From NCBI GenBank assembly GCA_000437315.1, contig FR899395.1, positions 1-43,067 on the forward strand: 43,067 bases of DNA. Reading direction: 5' to 3'. Made by a program: the position numbers and the translations under genes. Numbering within the stretch: the stretch's first letter is position 1; each line of letters begins with the position of its first letter. Positions 7,188 to 13,509 of the stretch are shown one piece after another. The notes beneath the pieces were generated by a model that did no database searches, was not told where the DNA came from, and worked only from the letters and a program-made list of their open reading frames with translations. The stretch comes from Mycoplasma sp. CAG:472 (GTDB lineage Bacteria; Bacillota_I; Bacilli_A; RF39; UBA660).

Positions 7188-7216
7188 ATTTTATCTAATG
7201 CTTGAAAAAATTTCAA
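7188..7216 (-). promoter_or_regulatory. Internal tuf promoter with hairpin
   Basis: On the minus strand TTGAAA (7211-7216), a 17-bp spacer and TAAAAT (7188-7193), with an overlapping TATAAT. The -35 lies in a small inverted repeat (CTTGAAA, TTT, TTTCAAG; 7201-7217). The arrangement would give tuf extra transcription independent of the str operon. Confidence 0.55.
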
Positions 7217-7225
7217 GTATTATTC

Positions 7226-9298
7226 TTAATTAACGCTGTTTTTCTTAATAATATCTTCAGCGATTGATTTTGGAACCTCTTCATAGTGGTCCATAAACAT
7301 CGTAAATGTTCCTCTACCTTGAGTATTACTTCTTAAAGAAGTTGCATAGCCAAACATTTCAGCAAGTGGAACCATTGCAACTATTGAAAGTGCATTTCCT
7401 CTTGATTCATTACCCATTGGTTTACCTCTTCTTGAAGTTAAGTCACCCATAACATTTCCTAAATATTCTTCAGGAACTACTACTTCAACCTTCATTATAG
7501 GTTCAAGAAGTACAGGTTTACATTTATTTTTTGCTTCTTTTAAAGCTAGTGATGCAGCAACTTTGAAAGCCATTTCTGATGAGTCTACATCATGGTATGA
7601 ACCATCAAATAATGTTGCCTTAACATCTACCATTGGATAACCAGCAAGGATACCACCAGCCATAGCCTCTTGTAATCCTTTATCTGTAACTGGAATATAT
7701 TCTCTTGGAACTACTCCACCAACGATAGCATCAACAAATTCATAACCTTTACCAGGATTTGGTTCAAATCTAACCCAAACATGTCCATATTGTCCACGTC
7801 CACCTGATTGTTTAATGTATTTACCTTCACATTCACCCATTTGAGTAAGTGTTTCACGGTAAGCAACTTGTGGTTTACCAACATTACAATCAACGTTAAA
7901 TTCTCTTCTCATTCTTTCAACAAGAACGTCTAAGTGAAGTTCACCCATTCCTGAAATAACTGTTTGACCAGTTTCATGATCAGTATGATATTTAAATGAT
8001 GGATCTTCACCAGCAAGTTTAGATAACGCAGTTGCCATCTTATCTTGATCTGCTTTACTCTTAGGTTCAATAGCAAGGTCAATAACTGGTTCTGGAATTT
8101 CCATACCTTTTAAAATAACTGGATTTTTTTCATCGCATAGAGTATCTGCAGTAGTAGTATCTTTCAAACCTACAGCAGCGGCAATTTCACCTGCATAAAC
8201 ACAATCAATTTCTTTTCTTGTATTTGCATGCATTTGTAAAATACGACCAACTCTTTCTTTTTCACCTTTTGTTGAATTTAGTACATAACTACCACTTGAA
8301 AGTTTACCAGAATAAACTCTAAAGAAAGTTAGTGTTCCAACAAATGGATCTGTCATAACTTTAAATGCTAAAGCAGTAAATGGTTCATTATCATCTGCTT
8401 TTCTTAATACATCATTACCATTTTTATCTACACATTCAGCTGCACCAATATCAAGTGGGCTTGGTAAGTAATCAATAACAGCATCAAGAGCAAATTTAAT
8501 ACCCATATTAGCTTTTGCACTACCTACAGTAACAGGGAAGAATTTAACTGCTAAAGTTCCTTTTCTTATTGCTCTTTTTACAAGATCAACAGAAACTTCT
8601 TCACCCTCTAGGTATTTTTCCATTAATTCATCATCAAATTCAGCAACTGCTTCAATAAGGTCAGTTCTTTTTTCTTCGATGAAATCTTTCATATCTTCAG
8701 GAACATCTGTTTCTGTATACTTTTCATCTGCTGAACCATCATACATTAATGCCTTACGATTTAAAATATCAATAATACCTTTAAAATTAGATTCTGCTCC
8801 AATTGGCCATGCAATAGGTTTTGCATTAACACCAAGTCTTTTCTTAATTGTTTCAAGACTATATTCATAGTCAGCACCTAATTTATCCATCTTGTTAGCA
8901 AAAACAAGACGAGGTACATTAAATTCAGTAGCTTGTCTCCAAACTGTTTCAGTTTGAGGTTCTACACCATTTTGAGCATCAAGTACAGTAACTGCACCAT
9001 CAAGTACTCTTAAACTTCTTTCAACTTCAATTGTGAAGTCTACGTGACCTGGAGTATCAATAATATTAAGTCTATAACCTTTCCAATGTGCTGTTGTTGC
9101 AGCAGAAGTAATTGTTATACCTCTTTCTTTTTCTTGATCCATCCAATCCATTTGGCTCTCACCATCGTGAGTTTCACCAATTTTATGAATTTTACCAGTA
9201 TGATATAAAACTCTTTCTGTAAATGTTGTTTTACCAGCATCTATGTGAGCCATTATACCAATATTTCTAGTTTTATCTAATGAAACGTCTCTTGCCAT
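7226..9298 (-). CDS. fusA: Elongation factor G
   Basis: EF-G is the translocase GTPase that moves tRNA and mRNA through the ribosome and helps recycle it. G1 is AHIDAGKTT (residues 17-25), followed by the switch region GITITSAATT, DTPGHVDF and NKMDKLGAD. Domains II to V are complete, including SGMGELHLDVLVERM and domain IV SGGRGQYGHVWV. At 690 residues it has the normal length. It lies six bases after rpsG and is the third gene of the str-type operon. Confidence 0.99.
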   Translation of the reverse strand: MARDVSLDKTRNIGIMAHIDAGKTTFTERVLYHTGKIHKIGETHDGESQMDWMDQEKERGITITSAATTAHWKGYRLNIIDTPGHVDFTIEVERSLRVLDGAVTVLDAQNGVEPQTETVWRQATEFNVPRLVFANKMDKLGADYEYSLETIKKRLGVNAKPIAWPIGAESNFKGIIDILNRKALMYDGSADEKYTETDVPEDMKDFIEEKRTDLIEAVAEFDDELMEKYLEGEEVSVDLVKRAIRKGTLAVKFFPVTVGSAKANMGIKFALDAVIDYLPSPLDIGAAECVDKNGNDVLRKADDNEPFTALAFKVMTDPFVGTLTFFRVYSGKLSSGSYVLNSTKGEKERVGRILQMHANTRKEIDCVYAGEIAAAVGLKDTTTADTLCDEKNPVILKGMEIPEPVIDLAIEPKSKADQDKMATALSKLAGEDPSFKYHTDHETGQTVISGMGELHLDVLVERMRREFNVDCNVGKPQVAYRETLTQMGECEGKYIKQSGGRGQYGHVWVRFEPNPGKGYEFVDAIVGGVVPREYIPVTDKGLQEAMAGGILAGYPMVDVKATLFDGSYHDVDSSEMAFKVAASLALKEAKNKCKPVLLEPIMKVEVVVPEEYLGNVMGDLTSRRGKPMGNESRGNALSIVAMVPLAEMFGYATSLRSNTQGRGTFTMFMDHYEEVPKSIAEDIIKKNSVN

Positions 9299-9304
9299 AA
9301 ATGC

Positions 9305-9772
9305 CTACCATCTATAGTGAGCAAATGCTTTATTAGCCTCTGCCATCTTATGAGTATCTTCTCTTTTTTTAACGGCTCCACCAACACCTTTTGCAGCGTC
9401 CATGATTTCATTAGCTAAATTTACAGCCATGCCCTTTCCGTTTCTAAGTTTTGCATAATTAACAAGCCAACGAAGTGCTAACGCTTGACTTCTATCGTCA
9501 GAAATTTCGATTGGAACTTGGTAATTACTTCCACCAACTCTTCTTGATTTAACTTCAAGAGCTGGTCTAATATTTTCTAATGCTTTGTTATATACTTCAA
9601 TTGGTTCTTCTTTAGTAGTTTTCTTAATTATATCAAATGCATCATATACAATAGTTTGAGCTGTTCCTTTTTTTCCGTCTTTCATAATAGTATTAACAAG
9701 TCTTGTTACTACTTTTGAATTATAAACAGAATCTGGAAGAACATCTCTTTTTACTGCTCTTCTTTTACGCAT
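9305..9772 (-). CDS. rpsG: 30S ribosomal protein S7
   Basis: S7 binds the 3' major domain of 16S rRNA and nucleates assembly of the 30S head. The 155-residue sequence has the family start MRKRRAVKRDVLPD, the VGGSNYQVPIEI loop, ALRWLVNYA, and the end motif DTHKMAEANKAFAHYRW. AGGAG precedes the ATG. It is 25 bases downstream of rpsL. In E. coli S7 represses this operon; no such site was identified here. Confidence 0.99.
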   Translation of the reverse strand: MRKRRAVKRDVLPDSVYNSKVVTRLVNTIMKDGKKGTAQTIVYDAFDIIKKTTKEEPIEVYNKALENIRPALEVKSRRVGGSNYQVPIEISDDRSQALALRWLVNYAKLRNGKGMAVNLANEIMDAAKGVGGAVKKREDTHKMAEANKAFAHYRW

Positions 9773-9797
9773 ACTTTTTTCTCCTTCTTTCTATTTA

Positions 9798-10205
9798 TTA
9801 TTTTTTCTTTGTACCGTATTTACTTCTACCTTGTTTACGGTCTTCAACTCCACGAGTATCTAGTGTACCACGAACAATGTGATATCTAACACCGATTAGG
9901 TCTTTAACACGACCACCACGAACTAGTACTACGCTGTGTTCTTGTAAGTTATGTCCTTCACCTGGAATATATGCATCGATTTCTTTACCGTTAGATAATC
10001 TAACACGAGCATATTTTCTTAAAGCTGAGTTTGGTTTTTTAGGTGTTTTAGTACCTACTCTTGTACAAACTCCTCTTTTTTGTGGACTCATATCGTTAGT
10101 TTGTTTTCTTTCAATAGTATTAAATCCTACGTTTAGAACTGGACTTTTACTTTTTCTAGTTTTTTTACCACGATTTTTCTTAACAAGTTGATTAATTGTT
10201 GGCAT
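9798..10205 (-). CDS. rpsL: 30S ribosomal protein S12
   Basis: S12 is the decoding-centre protein of the 30S subunit. The sequence includes PTINQLVKKNR, the KTPKKPNSALRK loop in which streptomycin-resistance changes usually occur, HNLQEHSVVLVRGGRVKD, and the basic tail QGRSKYGTKKK. The 135-residue length is normal for Bacillota. GGAGG precedes the ATG. It is the first gene of rpsL-rpsG-fusA and is preceded by a structured 5' leader and a strong promoter. In most Bacillota rpoB-rpoC lie upstream, but not here. Confidence 0.99.
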   Translation of the reverse strand: MPTINQLVKKNRGKKTRKSKSPVLNVGFNTIERKQTNDMSPQKRGVCTRVGTKTPKKPNSALRKYARVRLSNGKEIDAYIPGEGHNLQEHSVVLVRGGRVKDLIGVRYHIVRGTLDTRGVEDRKQGRSKYGTKKK

Positions 10206-10302
10206 TTAATTTTTCCTCCTTCCATTAACACACACCCTGGTGTATCAAATTACCTATTAAATTAGGTTCTACTTAAATAGAACCCAACAAAAATGCATAA
10301 TT
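10206..10302 (-). promoter_or_regulatory. Structured 5' leader of rpsL-rpsG-fusA
   Basis: The leader of about 90 nt contains a perfect hairpin, GGTTCTA, loop TTTAAG, TAGAACC (10265-10284), and a second small stem, ACACC-AG-GGTGT (10232-10243), between the promoter and the Shine-Dalgarno sequence. It does not match a known ribosomal-protein leader that could be named by eye. It may be autoregulatory, binding S12 or S7, but that is inference. Confidence 0.5.
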
Positions 10303-10332
10303 AATATATCAAAAAAATATGTGATTTGTCAA
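10303..10332 (-). promoter_or_regulatory. rpsL operon promoter
   Basis: On the minus strand a consensus TTGACA (10327-10332), an 18-bp spacer and TATATT (10303-10308). It replaces the read-through from rpoC seen in relatives. Confidence 0.7.
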
Positions 10333-10334
10333 TA

Positions 10335-10352
10335 AAAAAGTGACACTTTTTA
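10335..10352 (-). terminator. Weak terminator after the small membrane-protein genes
   Basis: On the minus strand AAAAAGT, loop GTC, ACTTTTTT. It has an A/T stem and a T run just before the -35 of rpsL. Confidence 0.45.
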
Positions 10353-10356
10353 CATA

Positions 10357-10476
10357 TTATCCTATAGAATTATATAATACATATATATAATAAGCCGCTA
10401 TAAGTAAAAAAATTAATAAACATGCACTTATTATAAGCATAGTATTTAAACCCCATCCTTTATTATTTAATTTCAT
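10357..10476 (-). CDS. 39-residue single-span membrane peptide
   Basis: The reading frame starts MKLNNKGWGLNTMLIIS and continues as a 20-residue hydrophobic helix ending in SIG. AAAGGA lies four bases before the ATG. The start overlaps the TGA of the upstream gene as ATGA, so translation is probably coupled. The N-terminus (short, basic, then a glycine, followed by a hydrophobic helix) recalls type IV prepilin leaders such as NKGFTLIEML, but there is no Glu at position 5 and no globular domain. Function unknown. Confidence 0.6.
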   Translation of the reverse strand: MKLNNKGWGLNTMLIISACLLIFLLIAAYYIYVLYNSIG

Positions 10477-10790
10477 TTGTTCCTTTCTAAATCTCTATCA
10501 AAAGATGTAAAAAACATAGTAAACTCTCTTGCATCAACAATTTTTGTATTTTTTAAATAATATTCTTTATATTTATAAAATAAGCCATAACATACTTTAG
10601 CATCTTCTTTATCATTTTCACTAATATTTTTACTATTTAAACATACTAATGGCGTTTTATCAGTTTTAACACGATAATATTCATATATTGTAAAAGAAAA
10701 CAAACATATAAAAACAATCATTACTATTAATAATATTTTCTTTATTAATTTAACTTTCTTTACTACTTTTTCATTGCTATCATATTCCAT
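10473..10790 (-). CDS. Small membrane-anchored protein
   Basis: A 105-residue protein not recognised as any family. Residues 1-18 are charged (MEYDSNEKVVKKVKLIKK), about 19-38 form one membrane helix (ILLIVMIVFICLFSFTIY), and about 65 residues follow that should be outside the cell. These include two cysteines (VCLNSKN, AKVCYGLFYKY) that could form a disulfide. The ATG at 10790 is preferred because GGTGG lies nine bases upstream. The gene ends in TGA and overlaps the 39-residue gene. The pair occupies the place where rpoB-rpoC lie in relatives, and it has its own promoter. Confidence 0.65.
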   Translation of the reverse strand: MEYDSNEKVVKKVKLIKKILLIVMIVFICLFSFTIYEYYRVKTDKTPLVCLNSKNISENDKEDAKVCYGLFYKYKEYYLKNTKIVDAREFTMFFTSFDRDLERNK

Positions 10791-10810
10791 AACTATCAAC
10801 CACCATATTA

Positions 10811-10839
10811 AGTATATGATATTTTAAGAATTTTTTCAA
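10811..10839 (-). promoter_or_regulatory. Promoter of the small membrane-protein pair
   Basis: On the minus strand TTGAAA (10834-10839), a 17-bp spacer and TATACT (10811-10816), directly beyond the rplL terminator. Confidence 0.65.
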
Positions 10840-10845
10840 TATAAT

Positions 10846-10870
10846 AAAAAAAAGCCATAAGGCTTTTTAA
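10846..10870 (-). terminator. rplJ-rplL terminator
   Basis: On the minus strand AAAAAGCC, loop TTAT, GGCTTTTTTTT. It ends the operon directly after rplL, where read-through into rpoB would be usual. Confidence 0.85.
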
Positions 10871-10871
10871 A

Positions 10872-11237
10872 TTACGCTAGTTCTACTTCAGCGCCAGCTT
10901 CAGTTAATTGAGCTTTAATTGCTTCAGCATCAGCAGCAGGAATATTTTCTTTAATATTTCCACCTTTATCAGCTAAACCTTTTGCTTCAACTAATCCTAA
11001 ACCAGTAAGTTCTTTAATGATCTTAATAACTGCAATTTTGTTTCCACCAGCATTTTTAAGTACAACTGTTTTAGTACTTGGTCCTTCTTCTTTTGCTTCA
11101 ACAGGTGCAGCAGCAACAGCTACAGCAGAAGGGTCAACACCAAATTCTTCTTTCATTGCATCAACTAATTCTTTAACTTCAAGAATAGTCATTTCTTTTA
11201 ATGAACTAATAAATTCATCTCTTGTTAATTTTGCCAT
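10872..11237 (-). CDS. rplL: 50S ribosomal protein L7/L12
   Basis: This acidic protein forms the multimeric stalk that recruits translation GTPases. The N-terminal dimerisation helices (LTRDEFISSLKEMTILEVKELVDAM), the alanine-rich hinge (VAVAAAPVEAKEE) and the globular C-terminal domain with KTVVLKNAGGNKIAVIKIIKE and LGLVEAKGLADKG are all present. It has 121 residues. Its ATG overlaps the rplJ stop codon as TAATG, so the two are translationally coupled. Confidence 0.98.
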   Translation of the reverse strand: MAKLTRDEFISSLKEMTILEVKELVDAMKEEFGVDPSAVAVAAAPVEAKEEGPSTKTVVLKNAGGNKIAVIKIIKELTGLGLVEAKGLADKGGNIKENIPAADAEAIKAQLTEAGAEVELA

Positions 11238-11737
11238 TAATTTTCCTCTCCTTCCATTTTTTCGGCATAAAGATTAAGTGCAATACTTAAATCTTTTACA
11301 TAAGCAATCATTCCACTTGCAAGCATTGTTAATAGTCCTTCTCTTGATGGAATTGATGCGTATTCTTTAATTACATTCTTATCTGCAACTTTACCACTTA
11401 TAACACCAACACGAATGTCTAGTTTATTATGATCTTTTGCATATTTAGAAATAATCTTAATTGGTTCTAATAAATCAGCACCAAATAAAATAGCATTAGG
11501 TCCTTCAAGGAATTCATCGATATTAATATCAAGACTATCACAAGCAAGTTTTAACATAGTATTTTTATATACTCTAACTTCACTATTAACTTCTTTTAAT
11601 TGATTACGAAGTTCAGTAAGTTCGCTTACAGTAAGTCCTTGATATGCAAAAATAATTACTGATTCACTATTTTTAATCTTATCAACGATTTCGCTTACAA
11701 TTTGCTTTTTTTCATTTAGAATTTTTTCGCTTGCCAT
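11237..11737 (-). CDS. rplJ: 50S ribosomal protein L10
   Basis: L10 anchors L7/L12 dimers to 23S rRNA at the stalk base. The 166-residue sequence shows the RNA-binding N-terminal domain (KKQIVSEIVDKIKNS, VIIFAYQGLTVSELTELR, VYKNTMLKLA, GPNAILFG) and the C-terminal helix that carries L12. AGGAGG precedes the ATG. An L10-type autoregulatory leader with its own promoter lies upstream. Confidence 0.98.
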   Translation of the reverse strand: MASEKILNEKKQIVSEIVDKIKNSESVIIFAYQGLTVSELTELRNQLKEVNSEVRVYKNTMLKLACDSLDINIDEFLEGPNAILFGADLLEPIKIISKYAKDHNKLDIRVGVISGKVADKNVIKEYASIPSREGLLTMLASGMIAYVKDLSIALNLYAEKMEGEEN

Positions 11738-11857
11738 TTTTCCTCCTTATTTATTTTTAGAAAAAACTTCCCATGGGGAAGCTTTAAAAGATAACTTTCC
11801 CCTCGGTAGGAAATTAAGCCTTTTGGGCGCCTACTGTCTTTGGCTCTCGTTTTTTCT
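11738..11857 (-). promoter_or_regulatory. L10 leader with attenuator
   Basis: The minus-strand leader has conserved L10-leader segments, including CCAAAGACAGTAGGCGCC, AAAAGGCTTAATTTCCTACC and GAGGGGAAAG. L10 with L12 binds such leaders and represses the operon (Rfam L10_leader). A terminator-like hairpin lies at its 3' end: CTTCCC, loop CAT, GGGAAG followed by six T (11763-11782 and adjoining). Repression may therefore act by premature termination. Confidence 0.8.
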
Positions 11858-11864
11858 AATTGCT

Positions 11865-11893
11865 ATTATAATACACTTTTAACTAAAAGTCAA
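11865..11893 (-). promoter_or_regulatory. rplJ-rplL promoter
   Basis: On the minus strand TTGACT (11888-11893), a 17-bp spacer and TATAAT (11865-11870). The -35 lies within the last codons of rplA. Confidence 0.75.
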
Positions 11894-12581
11894 AAGAATT
11901 TTTATCTACTTTAATTCCAGGACCCATTGTAGATGAAATACTAATTCCTTGTACAAAAGTTCCTTTTACTGAAGTAGGTTTACTTTTAGATATAGTGGAT
12001 ACAACATATTTTAAATTTTCAAGTAATGCTTTTTCAGTAAATGATGCTTTACCAATAATAGTATGAATATTACCATAACTATCAGTTCTATATTCAACCA
12101 TACCTTTTTTGATATCATTTATTACTGTATCAACTTTTGGAGTAACTGTACCAGTTTTAGGATTTGGCATTAAACCTCTTGGTCCTAAAATGTTACCAAT
12201 TTTTCCAACTTCAGGCATCATTTCTGGTGTAGCAACGATAATATCAAAATCAAACCAATTTTCAGTTTTAATTTTGTCAATTAAATCTTTGTCACCAACA
12301 TAGTCAGCACCTAACTCTTTTGCTACTTTAGCTTGTTCACCTTTAGCAAGTACTAAAATCTTTTTAGATTTTCCACTTCCATTTGGTAATACAAGTGATC
12401 CACGAAGCATTTGATCTGCTTTTTTAGGATCTACATTAAGTTTAATAGCAACATCAATAGTACTATCAAACTTAGTAACATTAGTTCCTTTTACAAGTTT
12501 AACTGCATCTGTAGCGCTGTAAAGAGTATTCTTTTCAACTTTTTTTGATGCTTCCACATATTTTTTTCCAAACTTTCTCAT
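11883..12581 (-). CDS. rplA: 50S ribosomal protein L1
   Basis: L1 forms the mobile stalk at the E site and assists tRNA release. It is also a translational repressor of its own operon in many bacteria. The 232-residue sequence includes FDSTIDVAIKLNVDPKK, GSLVLPNGSGKSKKILV, ADYVGDKDLIDKI, GKIGNILGPRGLMPNPK and the end motif PTSVKGTFVQGISISSTMGPG. AGGAGG precedes the ATG. It follows rplK by 49 bases. Confidence 0.99.
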   Translation of the reverse strand: MRKFGKKYVEASKKVEKNTLYSATDAVKLVKGTNVTKFDSTIDVAIKLNVDPKKADQMLRGSLVLPNGSGKSKKILVLAKGEQAKVAKELGADYVGDKDLIDKIKTENWFDFDIIVATPEMMPEVGKIGNILGPRGLMPNPKTGTVTPKVDTVINDIKKGMVEYRTDSYGNIHTIIGKASFTEKALLENLKYVVSTISKSKPTSVKGTFVQGISISSTMGPGIKVDKNSFDF

Positions 12582-12630
12582 TTTTTCCTCCTAACTGTGG
12601 TTTATTAGCGGATTATTAAATAATATAAAA

Positions 12631-13230
12631 TTATTCTTGATTATTTTCTTCTTCGTTATTTTTTTCGTTTATAACTTCAACATTTGATGCATCATGTTCA
12701 CTTTGTGCTTCAGCTTCCATTTCTGCAAGCATTTCATCACGTTTTGCTCTTTCAGCTTCTTCAGCTTTTGCTTCAGCAGCTTGTTCAGCAAGTTCAGCAT
12801 CATTTACACCTTTAACTGCAATACCCATGTTTCTAGCTGTACCTTCAATAATTTTCATTGCACTTTCAATATCGTATGCATTTAAATCTGGAAGTTTTGT
12901 TTCAGCTATTTTTCTTAAATCTTCCTTACTAATAGTAGCAACTATTTCATTAGCTCCCTTACTACTAGCTTTTTGTAATTTAGCAGCCTTCTTTAATAAG
13001 AATGCAGCAGGTGGAGTTTTAAGAACGAATGTAAATGAACGATCATCATAAATTGATATTTCACAAGGAACTACATCGCCCATTTTATCACGAGTTGCTT
13101 CATTAAACTTTGAACAAAAATCTTGTAGATTAACTCCTGCAGGTCCTAAAACAGTTCCAACTGGTGGAGCTGGTGTAGCTTTTCCTGCTTCAAGTTGTAA
13201 TTTAATTTTCTTTACGACTTCTTTTGCCAC
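12631..13230 (-). CDS. rplK: 50S ribosomal protein L11 with an unusual acidic C-terminal tail
   Basis: L11 binds the GTPase-associated region of 23S rRNA and is required for the stringent-response signal to RelA. The normal 141-residue protein is complete: LEAGKATPAPPVGTVLGPAG at the N-terminus, and IEGTARNMGIAVKGVNDAEL near the end of the C-terminal domain. A further 58 residues (about 142-199) follow, rich in Ala and Glu and then Asn and Glu (EQAAEAKAEEAERAKRDEM, NNEEENNQE), predicted to be a long helix and a disordered acidic tip. The GTG at 13230 is chosen because AGGAGG lies eight bases upstream; another GTG lies at 13239. It is the first gene of rplK-rplA. Confidence 0.95.
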   Translation of the reverse strand: MAKEVVKKIKLQLEAGKATPAPPVGTVLGPAGVNLQDFCSKFNEATRDKMGDVVPCEISIYDDRSFTFVLKTPPAAFLLKKAAKLQKASSKGANEIVATISKEDLRKIAETKLPDLNAYDIESAMKIIEGTARNMGIAVKGVNDAELAEQAAEAKAEEAERAKRDEMLAEMEAEAQSEHDASNVEVINEKNNEEENNQE

Positions 13231-13253
13231 GAAAAACACCTCCTATAAATATT

Positions 13254-13312
13254 ATTCGAGTAAGTGGTATGGGCATCCGCTTTCCCCTCCACTTAAGCAA
13301 TAAATCAATTGC
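13254..13312 (-). promoter_or_regulatory. Candidate L1-binding leader of rplK-rplA
   Basis: On the minus strand AAGTGG and CCACTT (13261-13296) close a stem whose internal part reads AGGGGAAAGC and GGATGCCC. This combination of GGGGAAA opposite GATGCCC resembles the L1 site on 23S rRNA and in L1-regulated mRNAs. A second hairpin, GCAAT and ATTGC (13297-13312), precedes it. Identification as an L1 site is by resemblance only. Confidence 0.55.
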
Positions 13313-13320
13313 TATCAATG

Positions 13321-13349
13321 ATAATACCATATAATCCACAGTTTTACAA
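13321..13349 (-). promoter_or_regulatory. rplK-rplA promoter
   Basis: On the minus strand TTGTAA (13344-13349), a 17-bp spacer and TATTAT (13321-13326), upstream of the candidate L1 leader. Confidence 0.65.
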
Positions 13350-13460
13350 GCAAAATGTGACACTTTTTCCACAAAAAAGGTTTACTTTTACTCCAAAATT
13401 AAAAATAACTGCATTAAATTAAAATATTGACACTTTTATAAAAAAATGAATAAAAAGTTA

Positions 13461-13494
13461 TTGGTATAATTTATTTTTTATGGTATCATATAAT
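13461..13494 (+). promoter_or_regulatory. Possible promoter of the Ig-like membrane protein
   Basis: TTGGTA (13461-13466), a 17-bp spacer and TATCAT (13484-13489), with a better TATAAT at 13489-13494 that lacks a good -35. A consensus TTGACA at 13427-13432 has no good -10 at the right distance. The assignment is uncertain. Confidence 0.35.
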
Positions 13495-13509
13495 AGAAGG
13501 TAGATGATT

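Noticed and set aside
10341..13437. TGACACTTTT occurring three times (10341, 13358 and 13428)
   Set aside because: The copies have different relations to genes and promoters. One includes a TTGACA, and the motif is simple enough to recur by chance in AT-rich DNA.
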